42,300 nt of DNA from assembly GCA_035561355.1 (NCBI GenBank), contig DATMXS010000334.1, positions 1-42,300 of the forward strand. Reading direction: 5' to 3'. Positions 1 to 8,200 of this stretch are shown piece by piece. The translations under genes were made by a program, and so were the position numbers. Each line of letters starts with the position of its first letter. The stretch's first letter is position 1. The notes beneath the pieces are model-generated. The model was not told where the DNA came from. It worked only from the letters and a program-made list of their open reading frames with translations, and made no database searches. The DNA is from DATMXS01 sp035561355. Lineage in GTDB: Bacteria > Acidobacteriota > Terriglobia > Bryobacterales > Bryobacteraceae.

Positions 1-547
1 GCTCAATCTCGAGCTTGGGGTTGGGATTATTCCGAACCGCGAGCGGAGGCGTAAACTGACGCATCGACATCTTCGGAGCCTGACCCTTGCTGGCAGGAAG
101 CGGAGAGCGATCACCGCCACCGCCGCCGCCCCCCGCCTGAACCTTCTTCGGAGCCAGGTCGGGCATCAGCGGGGCGGTGTCGATCGGCGCGACCAACGAC
201 ACCGTGTGCTTCACCGCTTGCTGAACCTGCTTGTTCGTCGCAAGCGTGAACAGCAGGGCGACGATGCCGACGTGAATCAGCGTTGAACTGACCGCAGCCT
301 GCTTCCCGTACCGGTAATCACCCCAGATATCCTTCACCGCCACGGGCTTGGCTGTGACCTCAAGGGGCGGCAGTTTGGGCGGGGCAATCGCGTCTTTGAG
401 GTTCTGGAAAAACGTGCGATACCACGGCTCCTCGATACCTGCCGCCAACAGATGGTTCAGGTGATCGTCTGGCGTGGTCTGCCCGGTTCCTGACGCAGTA
501 GGATCGTTCGGCTTCGGGAATCCTTGGTCTTGGCCTTCCATGTTCAT
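1..547 (-). CDS. Energy transducer TonB, N-terminal part (cut by window edge)
   Basis: Reading frame that starts at an ATG (complement of 545-547) and stays open to the left edge, so only about 182 N-terminal residues are visible. A TAGGAG ribosome-binding site lies 8 nt upstream. The protein has a hydrophilic N-terminus, one membrane segment at about residues 85-103 (STLIHVGIVALLFTLAT), then a long periplasmic linker with a run of six glycines (139-144) and many Pro/Lys. This layout fits the TonB-type energy transducers of Acidobacteriota, which couple the inner-membrane proton gradient to outer-membrane receptors. The C-terminal TonB domain that would prove it lies outside the window. A TonB-dependent receptor is encoded at 5247-8933. 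Alternative: another single-pass protein with a flexible linker. Confidence 0.72.
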   Translation of the reverse strand, partial: MNMEGQDQGFPKPNDPTASGTGQTTPDDHLNHLLAAGIEEPWYRTFFQNLKDAIAPPKLPPLEVTAKPVAVKDIWGDYRYGKQAAVSSTLIHVGIVALLFTLATNKQVQQAVKHTVSLVAPIDTAPLMPDLAPKKVQAGGGGGGGDRSPLPASKGQAPKMSMRQFTPPLAVRNNPNPKLEIE

Positions 548-623
548 GAGGGCGCTCCTACGGCCCGAGCAGGTCTCTGCGCCGCTGCTCATCCAATGTG
601 ACGCCGCCACACTCGCCGGCGTT

Positions 624-642
624 GCAGATTTTGGAAATCTGC
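624..642. promoter_or_regulatory. Short perfect palindrome upstream of the TonB gene
   Basis: GCAGATTT (624-631) and AAATCTGC (635-642) form an 8-bp perfect inverted repeat with a 3-nt spacer. It lies about 77 nt upstream of the TonB start. It has no T-tract and is not near a gene end, so an operator or a leader hairpin is more likely than a terminator. The rest of 548-761 shows no gene. No convincing -35/-10 pair was found. Confidence 0.3.
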
Positions 643-761
643 CACCCTAGTCTACTCTCTTACTTGTGCTCAGTTTAACATACCAAGTCAATCGGAGGCC
701 GTCTGTTTAACCCGATATACGTGATCCCATAGCCAAATATACGGTTTTCGGAACGATTCCG

Positions 762-1853
762 TCAGGCAACCCATATTCCGCTGAGGACCCGCTGGAAGTT
801 GCCCCCCAGGATCAGCCGGATATTGTCGTCCGAGTAGCCGCGGCGCACCAGACCTTCCGTGAGCTCGTACATCCGCTGAGGCTGATCCAAGCCGTCAATG
901 TCCATCCGGACCTTCGAGCCCCGATTGTCGCGCCCGTCCAGATCGTTATCGCTGCCTACTCCGATGTGGTCGATGCCTACCAGTTTGACGACATAGTCAA
1001 AGTGATCCAGCACATCCTCGACTGTCGTAGGCTCCCGGTTGCTGACAAATCTCCGGATACCGGTGATCCCGAATACACCGCCCTTGGCCGCCATGTGGCG
1101 AATCGCATCATCGGGCTTGCAGCGCGGGTGCGGATTGAGCGCCCGGCAGTTCGAGTGTGTAATCAGGACCGGCTGCTTCGACAACTCTATGGCTTGACGC
1201 GTGGTGTAGTCGCCGCAGTGGGAGACATCGATGGCCATTCCGAGCCGGTTCATCTCCCTGACGACCGAAACCCCAAAATCGGTGAGGCCGCCGTCGCGAG
1301 GCGCGGTGCAGCCCCAGCCCAGAGGATTGCCGCCGTTGTACGTAAGCTGCGAGATTCGCTGGCCAATGTCATAGAAATACTGGACATCGGTGACGGTCCG
1401 GAAGTGATCGGCGTTCTGGAAGCCCATAATAACTCCGGTACGCCGCTTGGCCTTTGCCATCAGCAGATCGCTCACGCGATCCACCCGCATCAGCTTTCCG
1501 GGGTGGCTGTCCAGGAAGACGTTCCAATCCCGCATCCACTCCAGCGTCGCGGTGTGCGGGTGGGGCGAGTTCATGTCCACCGCAGGATTGAAAACCGTGA
1601 TTCCCGAATTGAGTAGCTTCTCGTGATCTGCCTGTTGGAAATTCTCAGTGGCAGCCTGCCAGTGGGCCAGTCGATTCCAGTCCAGCGTGATGAGACCGAG
1701 CATGTCGATCACAAGCGACTCGTTGACCAAATCCACCGTCCGGCGCGAATACTCGCGCTGGCCTGCGTACAGGGCGAACCGGCCACGGTTCACCATCGGG
1801 GCACCGAACAACGCGGCGCCTGCGACTGTCAGAAAGTTGCGGCGAGATTGCAT
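762..1853 (-). CDS. Tat-exported peptidase M19 (renal/membrane dipeptidase) family protein
   Basis: 363 residues. The N-terminus carries a twin-arginine motif (SRRNFLTVAG, residues 3-12), so export folded through Tat is likely. M19 hallmarks are visible in the second half: IDVSHCGD (zinc-ligand His), the ITHSNCRALNPHPR block, and GIDHIGVGSDNDLDG with its Asp. M19 enzymes are two-zinc amidohydrolases that cleave dipeptides and related amides. Two expected features are missing. The N-terminal H-x-D ligand pair is replaced by VIDMLGL (near residue 50), and the bridging Glu region reads GFQNADHF, with Gln. The family is clear, but classical dipeptidase activity is doubtful. The ATG start (complement of 1851-1853) has only a weak Shine-Dalgarno (SD) sequence. 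It is divergent from the LysM gene. Confidence 0.85.
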   Translation of the reverse strand: MQSRRNFLTVAGAALFGAPMVNRGRFALYAGQREYSRRTVDLVNESLVIDMLGLITLDWNRLAHWQAATENFQQADHEKLLNSGITVFNPAVDMNSPHPHTATLEWMRDWNVFLDSHPGKLMRVDRVSDLLMAKAKRRTGVIMGFQNADHFRTVTDVQYFYDIGQRISQLTYNGGNPLGWGCTAPRDGGLTDFGVSVVREMNRLGMAIDVSHCGDYTTRQAIELSKQPVLITHSNCRALNPHPRCKPDDAIRHMAAKGGVFGITGIRRFVSNREPTTVEDVLDHFDYVVKLVGIDHIGVGSDNDLDGRDNRGSKVRMDIDGLDQPQRMYELTEGLVRRGYSDDNIRLILGGNFQRVLSGIWVA

Positions 1854-1866
1854 TAACAGTTCCGGC

Positions 1867-1896
1867 AGCCAGGCCCCCGACGGGCAGGCCTGGGCT
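1867..1896. other. GC-rich hairpin just upstream of the dipeptidase-like gene
   Basis: CCAGGCC (1869-1875) pairs with GGCCTGG (1887-1893), and CCC (1876-1878) with GGG (1882-1884) inside it. The stem can extend through AG/CT with a bulge. It lies 14-40 nt upstream of the start codon at 1853, inside the probable mRNA leader, with no T-tract. It may be a leader structure, or a terminator facing the other way without a U-run. Confidence 0.35.
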
Positions 1897-2058
1897 GTTG
1901 CAAAGCACTACAGCTTGAAGGAGCAATGATACTGTGGAATAGGATTAAAGTTCCAGTACTAGGAAATTAAAGGACTTAAAGGTTATACAGCGAAGACTGT
2001 ATTTTGCCTCGCGAAGCGGCTGTACTTCCCCGGGAAAAACTAGGGAGGCGCTGATACG

Positions 2059-2391
2059 ATGGATTCAGAAGAGGGGAAAGAGGCGAATACTATGGCCAGC
2101 CAGGATCCGACCAAGCCGGAAACCGAGGAGGAGAAGACTGCCAGGGCGCTCGGAACCGGAGCCGTCAAGACCGACATCACGGGCGAAAGTCACGTACACC
2201 CGGACCCCATCGAGGACGCATCTTCGGTCCGCACGTATGTAGTCCAGGAGGGTGATTCGCTCGCGAGCATCGCGGAGAAGTTCTACGGCGACCGCAACCA
2301 GTGGCTGCGGATCCGAAATGCGAACCGGGACCGCATCGCCGAACATGACGGTCTGGAAATCGGGAGCGACTTGCGAATTCCGGTGGACTAG
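2059..2391 (+). CDS. Small LysM-domain protein
   Basis: 110 residues. Residues 1-57 are hydrophilic, acidic and low in complexity, with no signal peptide. Residues 58-109 are one LysM domain (RTYVVQEGDSLASIAEKFYG, then a WLRIRNANRD segment and a LRIPVD end). LysM binds N-acetylglucosamine-containing glycans, usually peptidoglycan. With no signal peptide it may be cytoplasmic, as in the YgaU/XkdP-like LysM proteins of many bacteria. AGGGAGG (2042-2048) precedes the ATG by 10 nt. A second in-frame ATG at 2092 also has a purine-rich SD-like run (GAGGGGAAAGAGG), so the protein could begin there and lose 11 residues. An HAD phosphatase gene follows after 82 nt. Confidence 0.85.
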   Translation: MDSEEGKEANTMASQDPTKPETEEEKTARALGTGAVKTDITGESHVHPDPIEDASSVRTYVVQEGDSLASIAEKFYGDRNQWLRIRNANRDRIAEHDGLEIGSDLRIPVD

Positions 2392-2473
2392 CCCCGACCG
2401 GTACGCAGCGCGGCTGCGTTCGTTACCACGTCCCGGCGTAGTCACCGACTTGCGCACTTGGGGGGGATGCCAG

Positions 2474-3091
2474 GTGAAGACGGCACTGTTTGTCGATGTA
2501 GGTGGTGTGCTGCTCACGAATGGTTGGGACCGTGGGTCTCGTCAGATGGCCGCCGAGCGCTTCGGACTGGACTGGGACGAATTCCAGGAACGGCACGAAC
2601 TGGTCGTATCCGACTTCGACACCGGCCGCATCGGGCTGGAGGAGTATCTCGATCGCACCGTGTTTGCCGAGCCGCGCGATTTCACCCGCGACACGTTCAA
2701 GACGTTCATGTGGGAGCAGTCGCGACCCTATCCGGAAGCACTTGAGTTCCTTGCGGAGTTGGCTCAGTCCCGGAAGTATTTGTTGGCAACTCTCAACAAC
2801 GAATCAAGGGAACTGAACCAGTACCGCATCCGGCGCTTCCACTTGACCGACTACTTCACTCTCTTCTTCTCATCCTGCTTCCTGGGTGTGAGGAAGCCGG
2901 ACGAAAAGATTTACCGGCTCGTGCTTGAGGTGACGCAACACAGTCCGGGAGACTGTTTGTTCGTGGATGACCGCGCGTTGAATGTGGAGTGTGCGCGCCG
3001 GGTGGGCATGCGGGCGATTCAGTATCGAAACGTGGCGGGCTTACGTGAGGAACTGCGGCGCAGCGAGATGACCGATCACGCAGGAATGTGA
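2474..3091 (+). CDS. HAD-superfamily phosphatase (HAD-IA type)
   Basis: 205 residues from a GTG start at 2474, preceded by GGGGGGA about 6 nt upstream. The frame is open further upstream, but that part overlaps the LysM gene and lacks HAD sequence. Motif I is FVDVGGVLL: the nucleophile Asp is present, but the second Asp is Gly, as in the FDLGNV-type HAD-IA variants such as YihX. Motif II is ATLNNES, motif III the RKPDEKIY lysine, motif IV LFVDDRALN. The enzyme is expected to remove phosphate from a small phosphorylated metabolite, probably a sugar phosphate or nucleotide, in the cytoplasm. The substrate cannot be read from the sequence. Its stop is 1 nt from the stop of the convergent sulfatase-like gene, with no terminator between them. 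Confidence 0.85.
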   Translation: MKTALFVDVGGVLLTNGWDRGSRQMAAERFGLDWDEFQERHELVVSDFDTGRIGLEEYLDRTVFAEPRDFTRDTFKTFMWEQSRPYPEALEFLAELAQSRKYLLATLNNESRELNQYRIRRFHLTDYFTLFFSSCFLGVRKPDEKIYRLVLEVTQHSPGDCLFVDDRALNVECARRVGMRAIQYRNVAGLREELRRSEMTDHAGM

Positions 3092-3092
3092 A

Positions 3093-5132
3093 CTATCTTA
3101 AGGCTGCCAGCTCCTGGTTCACGAGCGGAACAAGCTGGCGGTATTCGGCGCGCGACCCTATCGCCGCCTTGAGGGCGTCGAAGCACCCGCGAGCGCGGTC
3201 CGCCTCGCCCGCGATCCTGTATATCCGGCATACGTTGAGCTGATACTGCAGGTCAAGGCGGCCGGCTTTCTCAAAGTACGAGCGAGCCGTGGCCGCGTCT
3301 CCTTTTTGAAATGCGGCCATCCCGAGTTCGTTGTACGCCGGAGCGTACTCCTCACCAGAGGCCAGTATCGACGTCAGCACCCGCTCTGCATCTGCAATCC
3401 TGCCTGTGTCCCGATACGCCGCCGCCAGATTCTGGAGGCTCTCGTAGTCCGAAGGGTTCAGCTTCGCCGCCGCTTCGAACAGCCCGATCGCCTCGCGTTT
3501 CTCGCCGCGCCGCAAATGAAGGGCGCCGAGCCTTGAATAGAGCCATGCAGTCTGGACACCGCGCTTTACGGCGGCGTCGTAGAGCTCCATCTCTTCCGCC
3601 CGGCGTCCCTCGCGGCGAAGGATGTCGCCGAGGTTCGAGTACAGCGACGGGTTGGCAGGATCCTTCGAGATTGCCTGACGGAGCATCGCGATGCTTCGGG
3701 CCGGTGCAATCGGCTGCCCTGAATACTCCGCGAAATGGAGCAGTCTCAGGATTTCGATTCGATCCTTCGGGTCCGCGCCCTTCCCGGTCAGCCCAAATTC
3801 TCCCTGCGACGAACCGCTGAGATACCCGAGTGACTTGAGCTGATCACGGGTCTGCTGGTCCAGCGCTGTGGTACGCACGACTTCGTTGCCGTTGTTCCCG
3901 ATCACGGTTTTCAGCTCCGCTTCGAGTTCGTCGGCATCCTTGGCGTGTTTGTCGATTACGTTCGCCGTTTGGCCCGGATCCTGGACCAGATCGTAGAGTT
4001 CCGGCCTGGGCGCGCGTATGTACATCCATCGATCGGTCCGCATGCCGCGCAGCTCGGACCATCCCATGTTGATTCTCGGAAACAGCGTCTCCGCATAGGA
4101 GTGTCCCGTCCTCACGGGCTTGCCTTTGAATGCCGGCCCGAGGGTGGTTCCCTGCACGCGCTGGCCCGGTGTGCCGCCGAGCAACCCGAGCACGGTCGGC
4201 AGCAAATCGATGCTGCGCACCTGCTGCTTCACTCTCAGGCCAGCGGGTACGCCCGCCCCGGCCAATATGAAGGGTATGCGCAGTGTGGAATCGTAGAGGA
4301 AGACGCCGTGCGCGTACTCACCGTGCTCGGAGAAGCTCTCTCCGTGATCCGACAGCACCGCGATCAGCGTGTTGTCCGGCGACTTCTTGGCGACGGCATC
4401 GAACAGCCGGCCCAATTGCTGGTCTGTGTAGGCGATCTCTCCGTCATACAGGTTGCCCTTATACTTTTCGCGGAAAGGGGCCGGGGGCTGATATGGCAAA
4501 TGCGGATCGTAGACGTGCGCCCAGAGGAAGTACGGGTTTGAACCGCGCTCCTGCAGCCACTGAATCGCGCGGTCGACGACGACACTCGCAGGGCGTTCCG
4601 GGCCGTCGGGGCCGGCAGTGCCGGACGCCATGTCATCGTCGTAGACTGCAAAGCCCTGGTCGAAGCCGAAGCGCTTCTTCAAGACCGAAGAGCCGACAAA
4701 GGCCGCCGTCTCCCACCCCTGCTGCTGTAGCATCTCGGCAAGGGTCGTCTCGGTCCTTGCCAGAACGAACCCGCCGGTGTCCCTGACTTTGTGAACTGTC
4801 GGATACACGCCGGTAAACATGCTCGCGTGTGACGGCGCCGTAAGCGGGGCCTGCGCCACCGCGTTCTCAAACAACGTCCCGCGCTGCGCCAGCCTGTCCA
4901 AATTTGGGGTCTCGACCTTCGCGTATCCGTAGCATCCCAGCCGGTCGGCACGCAGCGTGTCGATCGTGACCAACACGACATTCACACGGCGCAGTTGCGA
5001 CGCGGAGCCGCCGGCGGGAGTGGCCTTGCGGCCGGAGGACTGGCACGAAACGAAGAGCGAGAAAGCGATCGCGGCGAACGCGGCCGCCACCACGCTCGCG
5101 TTCTTGGCGGAAGAGCGGGATCTCATACACAA
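3093..5132 (-). CDS. Sulfatase-like (alkaline phosphatase superfamily) lipoprotein with C-terminal TPRs
   Basis: 679 residues from TTG (5132), or 677 from the ATG at 5126. The N-terminus has a hydrophobic segment ending in LFVSC (Cys30), an acceptable though imperfect lipobox. Residues 50-440 are a sulfatase domain: VTIDTLRADRLGCYGY with the metal Asp58, and LSDHGESFSEHGEYAHG with Asp262/His263. Where sulfatases carry the formylglycine motif C-x-P-x-R, this protein has T98-A-P-S-H, so the predicted nucleophile is Thr. That resembles phospho- or phosphoethanolamine-transfer members of the superfamily more than true sulfatases. Residues about 475-645 form tetratricopeptide repeats for protein contacts. 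It follows the TonB-dependent receptor on the same strand, 114 nt downstream, with a hairpin between. Confidence 0.88.
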   Translation of the reverse strand: MCMRSRSSAKNASVVAAAFAAIAFSLFVSCQSSGRKATPAGGSASQLRRVNVVLVTIDTLRADRLGCYGYAKVETPNLDRLAQRGTLFENAVAQAPLTAPSHASMFTGVYPTVHKVRDTGGFVLARTETTLAEMLQQQGWETAAFVGSSVLKKRFGFDQGFAVYDDDMASGTAGPDGPERPASVVVDRAIQWLQERGSNPYFLWAHVYDPHLPYQPPAPFREKYKGNLYDGEIAYTDQQLGRLFDAVAKKSPDNTLIAVLSDHGESFSEHGEYAHGVFLYDSTLRIPFILAGAGVPAGLRVKQQVRSIDLLPTVLGLLGGTPGQRVQGTTLGPAFKGKPVRTGHSYAETLFPRINMGWSELRGMRTDRWMYIRAPRPELYDLVQDPGQTANVIDKHAKDADELEAELKTVIGNNGNEVVRTTALDQQTRDQLKSLGYLSGSSQGEFGLTGKGADPKDRIEILRLLHFAEYSGQPIAPARSIAMLRQAISKDPANPSLYSNLGDILRREGRRAEEMELYDAAVKRGVQTAWLYSRLGALHLRRGEKREAIGLFEAAAKLNPSDYESLQNLAAAYRDTGRIADAERVLTSILASGEEYAPAYNELGMAAFQKGDAATARSYFEKAGRLDLQYQLNVCRIYRIAGEADRARGCFDALKAAIGSRAEYRQLVPLVNQELAALR

Positions 5133-5210
5133 CTTGGCCTTTCATTGTCCCACACCACCTTGGGGAAGCCGCTGAATCTAACGGCTATGAGAAGTGTTGC
5201 GATGGGGTGC

Positions 5211-5236
5211 GTGGGGCGAGCCGGAGCCCGCCCCAC
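5211..5236 (-). terminator. Hairpin between the TonB-dependent receptor and the sulfatase-like gene
   Basis: GTGGGGCG (5211-5218) and CGCCCCAC (5229-5236) form an 8-bp perfect GC-rich stem with a 10-nt loop, 10 nt after the receptor stop codon (5247). There is no T-tract, so it is a weak or partial terminator, an mRNA 3'-end stabiliser between two genes of one transcript, or a REP-like element. Confidence 0.4.
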
Positions 5237-5246
5237 ACGGGGGATG

Positions 5247-8200
5247 TTACCAGCTAAAACGTGCGGACAACTGCAACTGCCGGGCATCCTGCATGCTGTA
5301 ATTCGTCAGGACGACGCCGTCGTTGCCCGGGACGAACTCGTTACCCGGCGTGTTGAACACATTGAAGAAGTCTACCTGGACTTTCAATCCCATGCGCTCC
5401 CTGAACGGGAAATTCTTCGAGAGCGAAGCATCTGTGCTCCAGATCATGGTAGACAGAACGGGCTGGTTTCTCCACGGATGGAGATCCTGCTTCGTTACCG
5501 GCTGCCGGGTGCCGTCCTTCAGAGTGACAAATTCGGTATTCGAACCGTAGTACCCGTAGTTCGGGTCATTGCTTTCGTTCAGCGCCCGGTAATTCTCCGG
5601 GTACGGCCACAGAGGCTGGCCTGCGGGCTTGTAGTCCGCAGGTACGCCCATGATGCCATCCGGCTTATTGATCATGTGTGCCGGAATGTATCCGTTCCAC
5701 ATCAGGAAACCGGGTTGGCATTCGCCGCTGCGGCAGTCCTGGATCGGAACATCGTGGCCGTAGTACTTCACAGGCGTGCCCGTCGGCCAAATGTCGGTCG
5801 GCAGATCAAAGTAGTTGCTCCGAATCCGTCCCATACCTGTGAGCTGCCATCCGCCGATCAGGTAATCCACTACCTTCGGAGCATTGCCGAGCACGGGCTT
5901 GCCCTTTCCGAACGGCATCTCTGCGATCCAGTTCCAGCGAATCTCGTGCTTCGGAATCGTGGTGTCCCGCTTGTAGAGGAGCAGTTTCATGCGCTCCTTG
6001 CGGTCCGTCGGAACCACGCCCGGCAGGTACGAGCTCACCGGGTCCAACGCCGAGTCGCCATACCACCCGTGGGAGCCGGCCTTGTTCGAGTTCATGAGCG
6101 TGTAAAACAACTGGAAGCCGTAGCCCTTCGACAAGCGGCGCTCGATCTGGATCGTGCCGCCGTTCGAGTTGCCCCAGCCGCTCCTGCCGAACTCCTGGAT
6201 TTCGCCATACGGCGTGTTGCCGTAGGGCCGGATCTCCGCGGACGCCCTGTTCCCGTCAGGCCATGCCAGCCCGGTCGTTTTGTACCAGACGTAGTCGGAC
6301 TTCGCCTGGTTCAGATCGTCGTAGCTGTCCTGGTTGGTGAGGTGCGCACCCACATAGGAGATCCTCAGGACCGTTGAAGGAGTGAGCTCCTTCTCGACCG
6401 TCAGGTTCCAGTCGTGGACGCGCGCGCTGGGCTGATCCGGGTTGAAGTAGGCTGCCTGGAAGGCATCCTCGCCGATGATGATGCTCGCCGGATTGAGCTG
6501 GCGCAGGTCAATTGCATTCGCCGTATTCTTCCCGGCAACGTAGCTCGGCGAGCTTACCAGCCCGTAGTTGCGGATGCCGTCCGGCGAAGCGCTGGGGGAG
6601 GTCATCCAGGCGTTGGCATAGTAGCTGGTGAACGGCGCGTTGTTGCGCATTCGATCGTTCCAGCCCCAGATCGGGATCGGGAAATAGCTGGTCGAATATC
6701 CGCCGCGGACGACGAACGCCTTCCGTCCATCGAACGCCTTGTAAGCGAAACCGACGTGCGGACCGATATCCAGCCAGTTGTTGTTAACCAACCGGCTGGG
6801 CAGACCCGCTTCCTTCGCGGTCTCGAACTTCGCGCCGCTGGCCGTCAGGTAGTTGATCAGCGCCGGCGACGTCGCGCCGATTTTGTACAGGGTGTCAAAG
6901 TCGCGCCCCATCACGATCGCCATATTCTTCCAGTCGAATGAGGTGGCGACGTCGTACTTATCCTTCGGGTACGGGCTGAACTGCCAGCGCAGGCCCAGCA
7001 TCAGGTTCAGCCTTTGGCTGACTTTGAAATTGTCCTGGACGTACAACGCATCTTCGTGCTGCCGCATGTAGTACTTCTGCTTATTTACGCGGTACTCATA
7101 GTCGGCAAGCCCGAGGTACGCGCTTGCAAGCAAATGGCCGGTATTCAGCACGGACTGCGTGCGGTTCGGGTAGTTAGGGTCGAACAACGCCGTTCCGTTC
7201 GCGCGCCAGGACACGTTTCCTGCCGACCGCTGCTGCTGCGGCAGGTACGTCAACTGGTCATACCGGAAACGGCCGCCGAACTGAAATTCGTGCCGGCCAA
7301 TGATCTTTGTCGAGTTGTTGTCCAGCACAAAGAAGTTGAACGCGCGCTCGGTCGCGCTCACCGGCTGGATGTAGTTGCCGCTGCTCAAGCCCATCGTGGA
7401 GATCACCGGGAATCCCGGCTGCCCGTTCGGGTTTGGCAGACCCAGCATATTCGCGTATTTCTCGTTTCCTTGCCCGGTGAACTGGCCGCCCGTAGTGCGG
7501 CTCACGCTGAACGAGAACTCGTTGAAGAACGTCGGCGAGAACGAGTGAGTCCAGTTCGACGCGATGCTCTTGTTCGGGTAAATGTCGGACCGGGAGTTGC
7601 CCAGCCCGTCGAGCGTCGGCACGCCGCCCCTCGCCGCCTGGAACCGGTCGGACTTGCTGCTGGTCAGGCGGACATACACCTGGTCGGCCTCGCCGATCCG
7701 CTGATCGAACCGCGTCGACCACGTCCACTGATTGAAAATGTCCGGTCGAGGACCGTAGTAGTTATTCGCGATCAGCGGGTTGACGCCCGGCTGGTTCGGC
7801 ATCGGCAACTGCTCGGCAAAATACTTGAACAGCGGGCTCATGAGCGCAGGATCGATCGTGTTTCCAGCGCCGTTGTAGACGAACTGAGGCCGCTGTTTCG
7901 TGCCCGGATCTGTGAGGTATGGGTTGTAAATCTTCGAAAGTGTACCGGCAGAATCCACAAGGCCCCTGAAATCGCCGTTGCGCATCTCTGCCGTCGGTAC
8001 CTTCCACCGGCCGATCGTACCGGCGCGCTGCCGGAACGCCTCGTACGCGAAGAAGAAGAAGGTCTTGTTCTGGCCGTTGTACACCTTCGGGATGTAAACC
8101 GGCCCGCCGACCGTTCCGCCAAACTCATTGCGGATGAACTTGCCGGCCTGGTTGCCGTCCTCGCGCCTGCGCGCGAAGCCGTAAGAGTTGTTGCGATTGG

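Noticed and set aside
10..132. Run of C bases (glycine codons) in the TonB gene as a possible phase-variable tract.
   Set aside because: The C-rich run near 115-137 is a mixture of GCC, GCA and CCG-type codons for glycine, not a homopolymer long enough to slip in a regulated way.
2252..2473. Longer reading of the HAD phosphatase, starting inside the LysM gene.
   Set aside because: The extra 74 codons overlap the LysM gene and have no HAD similarity. A GTG with good SD lies at 2474.
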